From positions 39,646 to 103,645 of the forward strand of contig JAFEAV010000011.1 of assembly GCA_018266215.1 (NCBI GenBank): a stretch of 64,000 nt of DNA, in the 5' to 3' direction. Within the stretch, counting starts at the first letter, position 1. Each line of letters begins with the position of its first letter. A program made the translations under genes and the position numbers. This DNA is from Cyanobacteria bacterium SZAS LIN-3. GTDB lineage: Bacteria > Cyanobacteriota > Vampirovibrionia > Obscuribacterales > Obscuribacteraceae. Shown one piece after another: positions 36,101 through 43,349 of this stretch. The notes below the pieces were generated by a model. The model searched no databases. It saw only the letters and a list, made by a program, of their open reading frames with translations, and was not told the DNA's origin.

Positions 36101-36986
36101 GGCCAATGCCCGCAAAAATTACATGAAGGCGCTGGAGTACGATCCCAAGGGCGAGTCGGACAACTGGTACTTTGTCGGTCTCATTGATGAGAGCAATAAA
36201 CAGATACCGCAGGCCATAGCCGATTACACCAAGTATCTCCAGGCCAAGCCGACCGGCACCTATGCCGCCGATGCCAAAACCCGGGCCGCCACCATCAAGG
36301 CCGATCCGAGCAAGGCGCAGGTTATAGCCACGCAGTCGCAGCAAAAGGCTTCGGCTGCCGCTTCCGGTGCTTATTCCGACGCCGTTGCCCTGCAACAGGC
36401 CAACAAGTTTGACGAAGCAATCGCCAAGTACAAAGAAGCCATAGCTGCCGCTCCCAACGAGGCCGCCTACTACTACGGCATGGGTACTGCCTATCAGGCC
36501 AAGGAAGATCTGGATAATGCTCTGGTCAACTACCAGAAGGCTAATCAGTTGAATCCCAAGGAACCGGCCTATGTGCAGGTGATCAAACAACTGAAGCAGG
36601 CCAAGGCCGCGCCTCTGGTTAACACCGCCATCGAGAAGCAGACCAAGGCCGGGCCCGACGGTAAGTTTGATCTGGCGGGCTCGATTGCCGACTACGAAGC
36701 GGCACTCAAGATCTACGATGATCCTGCTACCCACGGCTACTTAGGTACCGCTTATCAGGCCCAGGGCAACAATGAAAAAGCCCGACAGGAGTATGAAAAG
36801 GCGCTTGCCATGGATAAGACCCTGGTCGATAACTACTACTACCTGGGCACCGTATATGAGGCCCTGAAGCAGCCCGCTAAAGCGGTGGCCAGCTATCAGC
36901 AATTTATGCGCTCGGCGCCTGCCGGCAATGCCAATACTCCGGCGGTCAAAGAGCGTCTCAAACTGCTGGCGCCGGGCCATAAGTAA
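33153..36986 (+). CDS. Giant exported TPR protein with four large repeats
   Basis: The 1277-residue product has a signal peptide (basic SRFLPATKR, hydrophobic AFLLAFTLGLLSG, cleavage near AFAAG). TPRs then fill the whole chain, more than 25 by eye. From about base 34380 it consists of four repeats of roughly 655-670 bp. Each contains DPKxxxxxYxxGTCYQxKGDxDNAIAQYQxA, an interruption (xKxxxAxPLVxxA), a second TPR set with DPKGxxDxxYxxxxDE, and a GTYAAQAxxR-type end (bases 34935, 35590, 36253, and a diverged fourth near 36925). No catalytic domain. It must be a large periplasmic or surface scaffold. Confidence 0.85.
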   Translation: MSSLWYPNSRFLPATKRAFLLAFTLGLLSGSVPGFGSGFSSPAFAAGADPEMLKQLNNDGVKALNAQNYQLAIQKLEQALQLNPNYERAKTNLAVAYNNYGLVFQNNPTEAIKYFHKACLLDPNSVTSTTNLNGIIQKMGKNPRDFATRVALGDACRKSADFVGAIVEYREAVKIKPDAAINEKLGDVFRVRDENDNAIAAYQAAAGIADSASIEVKLGQALQAKGDLANAIAAYGRAITMKSDDPDVLDALCAGWEAAIKDNPMAPENHIGYGQALQYKGDFSQSRAEYQQAINLSPGRRNPAAEKLLSLLQGAEAQFKVNKYINLGVDMQSKKQYQAALAAYLNAQKFVLPSDTKQLASIITNMGTVYQAMEDYGNAVKCYQKALSLDPSNGDAAQGLKTAQAGQQDKMIGDLSKQADAEFKAGHYDAAISIYQQLLKNDPKDPAVHFNIGAALQFKKDYDGAISEYTMAISLDPKNESYKKSLAAVKDLKAQPIIDQAVALHGQKKYMEAIQLYQQAVELVPQNASLLYNMASAQYAMQDYANARTTFGRTLQLDPKQTNCLYFIATIDENDGKGAQARGEYQQYMAQAPQGTYFAQSKARVDDLAVNPTHCVKIKSEAELAKDADAANAYAKAIDAQKAGSFDDAIALYTKALAIAPQNADYNYGLGTCYQQKGDMDNAIAQYQKALAIMPGNADFKKAIKDANILKAGPLVKQAYDKQTAGDMAGAIQLYSQATQLDPENGSIYMNLAVAYQSSDDFQNARTAYIKSYELDPKGSVDALYLAAAIDENYNQGQQALNRYMTYLQKAPKGTYAAQANERVKALSANITATVKLPTQADTKNAQAASDAYTQAVKFQEATSYDEAIPLYQKAISLSPKEPAYIYALATCYQAKGDFDNAIAQYQQAVAKSTGKDQATFKQALEGAKLAQMQPIMDDAVKKHQAGDLDGAIALYEKALALYPNNPHGYTNLAGAYQTKDDLANARKNYMKALEYDPKGESDNWYFVGLIDESNKQIPQAIADYTKYLQAKPTGTYAADAKTRAATIKADPSKAQVIATQSQQKASAAASGAYSDAVALQQANKFDEAIAKYKEAIAAAPNEAAYYYGMGTAYQAKEDLDNALVNYQKANQLNPKEPAYVQVIKQLKQAKAAPLVNTAIEKQTKAGPDGKFDLAGSIADYEAALKIYDDPATHGYLGTAYQAQGNNEKARQEYEKALAMDKTLVDNYYYLGTVYEALKQPAKAVASYQQFMRSAPAGNANTPAVKERLKLLAPGHK

Positions 36987-37016
36987 ACAGGTAAGGCTGG
37001 TCGGAAAATTTGCAGT

Positions 37017-38009
37017 TTATACCGGCACCAGGCACTGGCTGCGGTAGCACCACTTACCTTCGGCTTTGCGCGTGTATTCGCTGGCGCCGAAAGTAAAGGG
37101 ACTTAGAATGGTGCCGGGCTTGATTACTTTGTGCACGTGCGCGGTCTCATCGGTCGATCGATTCGAGGCTTCGACAAAGATGCCGGCGGGGAATATTTCG
37201 GCGTCCAGAGAGGGATTGATAAATACCGGCACCGAATAGCGCTGCCTGTCTATCCTGGCATTAATTACGCGGTGCGGCGACGCGCAGAAAATGCCGCCGC
37301 TTTCAATTTCCAGCAGTTCGCCGGTATTGACCACGATAGCGCCGGCGATGGGATCGACCGGCTGCCACAGCCCATCTGCATCCTGTGCTTCCAGTCCGCC
37401 CACTTGATCTTGAATCAAAAAAGTAAGCCAGCTCCAGTCGCAGTGGGCGGTGACGCCGCTCTGTAAATCGGCTGTGTTTTGCTCTTGAGGGAGATAAGAC
37501 ATAGCTTTCATCAGCAGGTAAGGCCTGTCTTTCATGCGCCCGGTGAAATAATCCTCTGGTTTCTCCAGGGCCAGAGCCAGAGCCGATAGTATGCGGCGCG
37601 CCAGGGCGTCGACGGCGGCAAAGTAGGCAAGCATAGTCGTCTTGAATTTTTCTCCGCCCGAGGCCGGCCATTGATTTGCTCCCCAGAGCGACCAGTATGG
37701 AGCAGCGCTGTCCTGCTGCATGTAGCCCGGTGCATCTACACCCAGATGTATTTGTTCTCGCCAGTCGCGGTAATTTTTGAGCAGGCCGTAACCGCGGTGA
37801 TTGCTGGAGTTTTTTATATGTATGGAGTTTTTTTCTTCGGCGCTGGTTGCGAAAAAGGCCGCGCTTTCCGCGAGTAAGGACTCTATTAACCGGCTGTCTA
37901 TGCCGTGATCAACGAGATAAAACATACCGCCTTTGCGGCAGGCGGACTGCATTGCTTGACCGAGGCCGACGAGATCGGAGGAGGCTGCGCTTACAACCGG
38001 CAGTGCCAC
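37017..38009 (-). CDS. 2-oxoglutarate/Fe(II)-dependent oxygenase (isopenicillin-N-synthase-like)
   Basis: A 330-residue protein of the DIOX/2OG-FeII family. The iron ligands are HCD in AHCDWSWLTFLIQD (about residue 195) and His in SPHRVIN. The 2OG-binding Arg is in RQRYSVPVF. The N-terminal DIOX_N module (MFYLVDHGIDSRLIESLL) is present. Such enzymes hydroxylate or cyclise amino acids, peptides, or sterol-like and plant-hormone-like substrates; I cannot tell which. It begins with GTG 5 bp after the preceding gene, so the pair is one operon. Confidence 0.88.
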   Translation of the reverse strand: MALPVVSAASSDLVGLGQAMQSACRKGGMFYLVDHGIDSRLIESLLAESAAFFATSAEEKNSIHIKNSSNHRGYGLLKNYRDWREQIHLGVDAPGYMQQDSAAPYWSLWGANQWPASGGEKFKTTMLAYFAAVDALARRILSALALALEKPEDYFTGRMKDRPYLLMKAMSYLPQEQNTADLQSGVTAHCDWSWLTFLIQDQVGGLEAQDADGLWQPVDPIAGAIVVNTGELLEIESGGIFCASPHRVINARIDRQRYSVPVFINPSLDAEIFPAGIFVEASNRSTDETAHVHKVIKPGTILSPFTFGASEYTRKAEGKWCYRSQCLVPV

Positions 38010-38013
38010 TTTT

Positions 38014-38862
38014 CTATACCGAGCAGGATTGATTTTTTGCCGGCTTCTCTTCGATCAGATTCTTCTTGCCCGAGGCCTTGAAGTCGACCAGCGCATCGAG
38101 GTCGATATGCGGACTGAAGACGCGGACTTTTTTGTATTTGAAATTTTCGCGCGCTTCATGCTCGGCCCAGGTGGAAATGGCTTTGAATGCCGTGCGCACT
38201 ACATCGCTTATTTCGCAGGTTTGCGAGACGAACCATTTGCGTCCTTTTTGCAGCGCCGGCTCACCGCTGTAAGCGTCCTGCTCCATGCCCACAATCCAGA
38301 TGTGGAAGCCGCCCGGAGCCTCGTCCACTTCGAAAGTATGTGATGAATATTTTATTTGCGCCAGGGTTTCTTTCACCTGGTGGATTGTCAGACTGTTCTC
38401 CAGACTTTTGACCAGTTCGATGCAATGTCTGGTGCCTTCGGCGATGTCGGTGAAAATCGGCACCCCGTGCCGTTCGGCCATGGCCCGGACGAATATGCGC
38501 CCGCGGTTGAGGTCGTCCGCTTCTACCTGGTCGATGGTTCTGCCGTAGACATCGGTCCCGGCCTTGATGTCTTCCATCACTATGGCGACCGGTTTGCGCG
38601 CGCCAATCAGATAGGCTACCTCGGCCACCGAAGCCACTCCGCGTGTGTCGCCGTTGATGACGAAGAGCTGGACGAGACATTCGTCCTTGCGACGCATCTC
38701 GTCATACTGGTCGTCTTCTTTCCATGCACCCAGAGGCATCTGTGGATTGTGATAACTGACCGCGGCAGCCTCAAAAAGTGGGATGGCGATGTCTTTGCGC
38801 CAGGTGGTCAGGCCGCAGGCCCCACCCAGGAAAACCTGCTTGGGCTCGTCATTTGCTTTCAC
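38014..38862 (-). CDS. Nucleoside 2-deoxyribosyltransferase-like protein
   Basis: The protein (282 residues from GTG 38862) starts KQVFLGGACGLTTWRKDIAIPLF, the beta strand-helix opening of the Nuc_deoxyrib_tr2 family. It continues with HNPQMPLGAW and VINGDTRGVASVAEVAYLIGARKPVAIVMED, the nucleotide-site pattern. A C-terminal segment of about 110 residues (GGFHIWIVGM...) follows and is unlike the single-domain members. GTG 38862 has an ideal ribosome site (AAAGGAG); a longer frame begins with the TTG of the promoter -35. Substrates are not known. Confidence 0.75.
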   Translation of the reverse strand: MKANDEPKQVFLGGACGLTTWRKDIAIPLFEAAAVSYHNPQMPLGAWKEDDQYDEMRRKDECLVQLFVINGDTRGVASVAEVAYLIGARKPVAIVMEDIKAGTDVYGRTIDQVEADDLNRGRIFVRAMAERHGVPIFTDIAEGTRHCIELVKSLENSLTIHQVKETLAQIKYSSHTFEVDEAPGGFHIWIVGMEQDAYSGEPALQKGRKWFVSQTCEISDVVRTAFKAISTWAEHEARENFKYKKVRVFSPHIDLDALVDFKASGKKNLIEEKPAKNQSCSV

Positions 38863-38914
38863 CAGAACACTCCTTTGGGATACCTTAAATGCGGGTGGAG
38901 AATGTGCTCGCGCA

Positions 38915-38943
38915 ATTCTAGTTGACTTATTGCCGCTTGGCAA
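38915..38943 (-). promoter_or_regulatory. Promoter of the deoxyribosyltransferase/2OG-oxygenase operon
   Basis: TTGCCA (38943-38938), 17-bp spacer, TAGAAT (38920-38915). A TTGCC-N4-GGCAA inverted repeat (38930-38943) overlaps the -35 and could be an operator. Confidence 0.75.
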
Positions 38944-38955
38944 CTATGTGGATTC

Positions 38956-40866
38956 TCACTTTGTCACATTATTGGCCGGACTGGGCTCTCTGGCCGCCGG
39001 ATTGATGAATGTTATCTGGAGATTGACCGCATCCGGTGCCTCGCCCGGGAAGGGCCAGAAGGGCACCAGGCCTTCCACAATCGTGCCGGCATAGCCGTGC
39101 AAATTAGCGGGAGAGCCTTCTTCGTTGGTTTTGAGATCGCTTATCGTGCCGTCCGATTTGAGTCTAAAAGTAACAACGATATTTTCGGCCCCGGGTAAGC
39201 CCGGTGGGTGCCAGCGTTTGCCGATATTGCGCTGGACGTTGGCCAGGTATCCGTGCCAGTCCACCTGAGGCATGGCCGTCAGGAAGGCTGTCATTTTCTT
39301 GACGTCAAATTTGGCCATGTAGGTGCCGTCAATATTTTTCAAATCGGCCAGATCAAATGGCGCCGCCCTCTTGATGCAATCTTCGGCATAGCGATCCAGT
39401 TCGCTGTTTTTTGACGTGTTGTAGACGACTATGGCCGGCTCACCCTTGCTTCCATCGAGTGCTCCAGCGCTGTTCAGATGCAGCTTCAGCCAGACTTCGT
39501 TTTTCTCGCCCTTGAGTGTGTTTTTGGTCCACATCAGGGACAGCTTGGGGAAGAATAATTCCGGCGCCTTCGGCACCTTGCCCGGGGTAGAAGGAAGCTT
39601 CAGCGGTTGTTGAGTGAGATTGAATGCGGCCTTATCGCTGTCACCGCCCGTAGTATCGGCTTTGAGTTGTATCTTGACCTGGATTATTTCGTCTGCGCCC
39701 TGGGGCAGCGGGCCGAAGGGCGCGGCCTTGCGCACTGCCGCCAGGACAGCCGTGTCGGCGCCGTTGTCTCCGGTCACCCGGTCCAGGTGCAAGTAGGAAA
39801 TCTGCCCGTCTTTCTTGATGTGCGCAGTAAGAGTCTCATCGGTTTTGCGTGAGTCTTCTCTGTCCGGGGCAGCCTGCTTCCAGGTCTTCTTTATTTTTTC
39901 ACCTGTCTCTTGCAGGTAGGCTCCCAGATCGACAGCCTCGCCATGCGCTTTTACCGCGCCCTCGGCTGGCTGATTTTCGCCCAGCAACTGCACATTTATC
40001 AATGGATATTTGCCCAGCTGATCGTCGGAGAGGGGGCCCGGTCGGCCGATGTTTTGAAATCTCTGATTGAGGCGGTTGAAGACGTTGTAGTCGAAAGTAA
40101 AATCGACATCGACTGATTCCGGGCTCCCCAGTGGTAACCTGGGCAGGGGCGAGGCGTGCTTGATGGCTTCCTCGGCTGCTAATCTGCACATCTCGCTGCC
40201 GCGGTTGCGCACAGTTTTGACGTCGGTTATTGTGCCGTCTCGTTTGATGGTAAATTTGCAGCTGACGCTCTTTGACTGTTCTTCGCGCGGGGGAAACCAG
40301 TTGCGCTTGATCTGGCGCTGGGCGGCTGCCATATAAGTGGCGAAGTCCGGCGCCGGCACCAGTGTTATAGCAACCAGTTTGCCTTCGTATTTAAAGACTG
40401 CCATGTACTGGGAGGTAACCTCGGCCAGCATTTTTGATTCTTTGCTCTCGCCGATGCTGAATGAGTGAGCTTTTTTCAGACATTTAATGGCATGCTCATC
40501 GATCTCCTTCACCCCGGAGGATCTGTAGATTTCCATTGCCTCTTTGTCGCTGTTTATTTTCCAGGCGTTTTTTTTCTTCACTACGCGGAAAATTATCAAA
40601 GCATCGTGGTTTGCCACCGGGACGTTTTTTTCTGCAGTTGTCTTGTCCTCTGCTGTCGGCAGATCTTTAGCCCAGAGTTTGGCCAACTCTGCGGCTAGCT
40701 CGGGGATGAGCCCGATCGTTGCTCCGGGTAATTTTTCGGGGGTGATGGCGGCTTCAGCTCCGTGTGCGGCTATGCCCGCCGTGCCGGCAATGGTTGCGCT
40801 CGTCGCTCCTTGAGAAAGGAGAAGGGCCACTGCCAGCGGTGCGCTCAATATTGCTTTTGCGGACAT
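38956..40866 (-). CDS. Exported protein with repeated TonB-C-like modules
   Basis: A 636-residue protein. A signal peptide (MSAKAILSAPLAVALLLSQG) is followed by a helical N-domain, and then by at least three copies of a TonB C-terminal-like unit. They are seen as YMAAAQRQIKRNWFPPxEEQ...CKFTIKRDGTITDVKT, IKKTWKQAAP...TAHIKKDGQISYLHL, and YLANVQRNIGKRWHPPGLPG...VTFRLKSDGTISDLKT. Real TonB has one unit and an N-terminal TM anchor; this protein has none after the signal sequence. It may link envelope layers or bind surface partners. Convergent with no operon partner except lgt 17 bp upstream. Confidence 0.75.
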   Translation of the reverse strand: MSAKAILSAPLAVALLLSQGATSATIAGTAGIAAHGAEAAITPEKLPGATIGLIPELAAELAKLWAKDLPTAEDKTTAEKNVPVANHDALIIFRVVKKKNAWKINSDKEAMEIYRSSGVKEIDEHAIKCLKKAHSFSIGESKESKMLAEVTSQYMAVFKYEGKLVAITLVPAPDFATYMAAAQRQIKRNWFPPREEQSKSVSCKFTIKRDGTITDVKTVRNRGSEMCRLAAEEAIKHASPLPRLPLGSPESVDVDFTFDYNVFNRLNQRFQNIGRPGPLSDDQLGKYPLINVQLLGENQPAEGAVKAHGEAVDLGAYLQETGEKIKKTWKQAAPDREDSRKTDETLTAHIKKDGQISYLHLDRVTGDNGADTAVLAAVRKAAPFGPLPQGADEIIQVKIQLKADTTGGDSDKAAFNLTQQPLKLPSTPGKVPKAPELFFPKLSLMWTKNTLKGEKNEVWLKLHLNSAGALDGSKGEPAIVVYNTSKNSELDRYAEDCIKRAAPFDLADLKNIDGTYMAKFDVKKMTAFLTAMPQVDWHGYLANVQRNIGKRWHPPGLPGAENIVVTFRLKSDGTISDLKTNEEGSPANLHGYAGTIVEGLVPFWPFPGEAPDAVNLQITFINPAAREPSPANNVTK

Positions 40867-40883
40867 TTTTTTGCCTTCTCTGT

Positions 40884-41705
40884 TCAGGATTGATTGGATG
40901 GTTGCTGGTTTTGCACGCCGCGTTTGTAAACTGACAGCATGGCGCAGAGCGCCACCGCCAGCATCGCCGCACTGACCAGCAGAGGCACCGGCATGCCGTG
41001 ATAACTGGCGACCGCGTCGATGCGTATTTGTTCAATGACGATGCGACCCAGTGAATAGCCGGCGATATAAATGCAGAGTATCAGACCGGGATATTTTGAG
41101 AGCCGCTTGTAGGCAAAGAAGTAGAGAAAGGCGAAGAGCAGCAGGTCATAGATCGATTCGTACAGGAAGGTGGGATGGAAAAATTTGCTGTTGTGATACA
41201 TCATCGGCCGACTCTCCGGGGGGATGAAGAGACGCAGTGGGAAATCATCGCCGACCGGCAGGCCGAAGGCCTCCGAGTTGAAAAAGTTGCCCCAGCGGCC
41301 AACGGCCTGAGCCAGAGGGACGACGCAGGCCAGCACGTCTAGATATCTGGGGATGGAGAGTTTTTCTTTCTTCAGGTAGACGCAGCTGGCTAAGATACCG
41401 CCGATGATACCACCATGAATGGACAGTCCGCCGTTCCAGGTAGCGAGTATTTCTGCTGGATTGCCGATGAAGTGACTGAGATTGAGTGAAACATAATAGA
41501 GCCGTGCGCCCAGTACACCGATCAAAAAAGACCAGAGCGCCAGATTGACAAATTTTTCGCTGTCCATGCTGTTTCTGGCTGCCAGTTTGCGGGCCGCCAT
41601 CAAGGCCAGTAAGAAGCCCAGGGCAATCATCATCCCGTACCAGCGGATGGTGATAAAACCAAACTTAAATATTATTGGGCCGGGGGATTGAAATAGCATG
41701 CGCAC
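40884..41705 (-). CDS. lgt: Prolipoprotein diacylglyceryl transferase
   Basis: Lgt adds diacylglycerol to the lipobox Cys of prolipoproteins at the inner membrane. Seven or so hydrophobic segments are visible in 273 residues. The family signatures are HGGIIGGILAS and the Lgt core AQAVGRWGNFFNSEAFG, with the conserved Arg. SLGRIVIEQIRID near the C terminus has the second conserved Arg. The start MRMLFQSPGPIIFKFGFITIRWYG is typical. The PPIase lipoprotein in this window is a likely client. Confidence 0.94.
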   Translation of the reverse strand: MRMLFQSPGPIIFKFGFITIRWYGMMIALGFLLALMAARKLAARNSMDSEKFVNLALWSFLIGVLGARLYYVSLNLSHFIGNPAEILATWNGGLSIHGGIIGGILASCVYLKKEKLSIPRYLDVLACVVPLAQAVGRWGNFFNSEAFGLPVGDDFPLRLFIPPESRPMMYHNSKFFHPTFLYESIYDLLLFAFLYFFAYKRLSKYPGLILCIYIAGYSLGRIVIEQIRIDAVASYHGMPVPLLVSAAMLAVALCAMLSVYKRGVQNQQPSNQS

Positions 41706-41891
41706 CGATTTCTAAGCGGCTGTTTATAAGGGAATAGCCTGGGCAACGGCAGCTAAAATCACTGATGCCAAGTGTATTGTTTATCTGCTTCTGCAAAAGT
41801 ATAAGGTAGCCGGGCCGCCGGAGGTTTAAAATATGCTTGAAGCTCGGGAAGATAGTAATCAATTGTCGCACGGCGACAAGGATGTCGCTCA

Positions 41892-43334
41892 ATGGCCAAA
41901 ACCAAGACCCGCTGGATTTGTCAGCAATGCGGATTTACCTCCATGCGCTCCCTGGGACGCTGCACCGATTGCGGCGGCTGGAGCACCCTGGTGGAGGAGA
42001 TTACCCAGGAGGACGACGGCAGCAAAAAGGGCTTTGCCGCCCGGGTAAGTCAGCTCACTACCGCCGTCGCCCGGGGTGACAGCGAGAACCGGGCACAGCC
42101 CCTGAGCGAGATTAACACCGATGAGTCCAACCGTATATTGACCGGTCTGGCCGGCCTTGATGAAGTCCTGGGCGGTGGCCTTGTGCCCGGGGCCGTGATC
42201 CTGATAGCCGGCGATCCCGGTATCGGTAAGTCCACGCTCCTGATGCAGGTGGCCAAAAACCTCTCCAAGAGCAGTCGGGTGCTCTATATCACCGGGGAAG
42301 AGTCCGCTGCCCAGGTGCGTTTGCGCGCCGAGCGCCTGGATGTGCGCTCCGACAATGTCCTGGTGGCCGCCGAGCAAAACGTCGTGAACGCCGCCGACAT
42401 GCTTTTCACCACCGATGTGCAGGTGGCTGTAGTCGATAGTATTCAAGCCGTTTATCACCCGGAGATAAGCTCGGCTGCCGGTTCGGTCAGTCAGGTGCGG
42501 GAAGGGACTCAACTTTTGATCCACGCCGCCAAGGCTAAAAATATCTGTACGATATTGGTTGGACATGTCACCAAGGACGGCACGATTGCCGGTCCCCGAG
42601 TGCTTGAACACATGGTGGACGTGGTTTTGCAATTTGAAGGCGAGCGCACCAGGCAGCTCCGCGTGCTGCGGGCGATCAAAAATCGCTTCGGCTCCACCAC
42701 CGAGCTTGCTCTCTTTGCCATGGCCGAGTCCGGCCTGGTGGAGGTCGACAATCCCAGTGCCATGTTCCTGGGCGACCGTCTGGCCAAGGTCGGCCTCAAG
42801 CAAGCAGCTTCAGGTACAGCCGTTATAGCCGGCGGCGAGGGCAGCCGCAGTCTCCTGCTGGAGGTGCAGGCCCTGACCGTTTCTACTGGCAATCCCAATG
42901 TCCGTCGCGTCGTCAACGGCTGGGACTACAACCGCCTGCTGCAGCTGCTGGCTGTGCTGGAGAAGCGCATCGGTCTTTCGCTCTCCCGCCTTGACGTCTA
43001 TGTCAACATCGTCGGTGGGCTGGACTTTGAGGATCCGGGCGGCGACCTGGGCATAGCCTTTGCCGTTGCCACTTCTTTCCTTGATCGCTCGACCGATCCC
43101 GGACTTGTGGCTGTTGGTGAAGTTGGTCTGACCGGCGAGATCCGGCCCGTGCAAAATCTCGGACCGCGGCTTAAGGAGGCTCAAAGACTGGGTTTCAATA
43201 AAGCGATTGTGCCCAAGGTCAATTTGCCTTTGCAGAATGCACCGAGCAAAATGGAAATAATCGGCGTTGATACCCTGGCTGATGCTTTGCGCGCGGCGAT
43301 ACCGGGTTTAGAGATGGGTGGACCTAAGAAGTAG
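41892..43334 (+). CDS. radA: DNA repair protein RadA
   Basis: RadA is a RecA-like branch-migration helicase acting in recombination. The 480-residue protein has the C4 zinc finger (CQQCGFTSMRSLGRCTDCGG), Walker A (GDPGIGKSTLL), the RadA motif KNRFGSTTE, and the C-terminal Lon-protease-like domain (LDVYVNIVGGLDFEDPGGDLGIAFAVATSFLD). The start has AAGGA upstream. uvrC follows 15 bp later, so two DNA-repair genes form an operon. Confidence 0.96.
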   Translation: MAKTKTRWICQQCGFTSMRSLGRCTDCGGWSTLVEEITQEDDGSKKGFAARVSQLTTAVARGDSENRAQPLSEINTDESNRILTGLAGLDEVLGGGLVPGAVILIAGDPGIGKSTLLMQVAKNLSKSSRVLYITGEESAAQVRLRAERLDVRSDNVLVAAEQNVVNAADMLFTTDVQVAVVDSIQAVYHPEISSAAGSVSQVREGTQLLIHAAKAKNICTILVGHVTKDGTIAGPRVLEHMVDVVLQFEGERTRQLRVLRAIKNRFGSTTELALFAMAESGLVEVDNPSAMFLGDRLAKVGLKQAASGTAVIAGGEGSRSLLLEVQALTVSTGNPNVRRVVNGWDYNRLLQLLAVLEKRIGLSLSRLDVYVNIVGGLDFEDPGGDLGIAFAVATSFLDRSTDPGLVAVGEVGLTGEIRPVQNLGPRLKEAQRLGFNKAIVPKVNLPLQNAPSKMEIIGVDTLADALRAAIPGLEMGGPKK

Positions 43335-43349
43335 GGTTTATCAAAGAGA

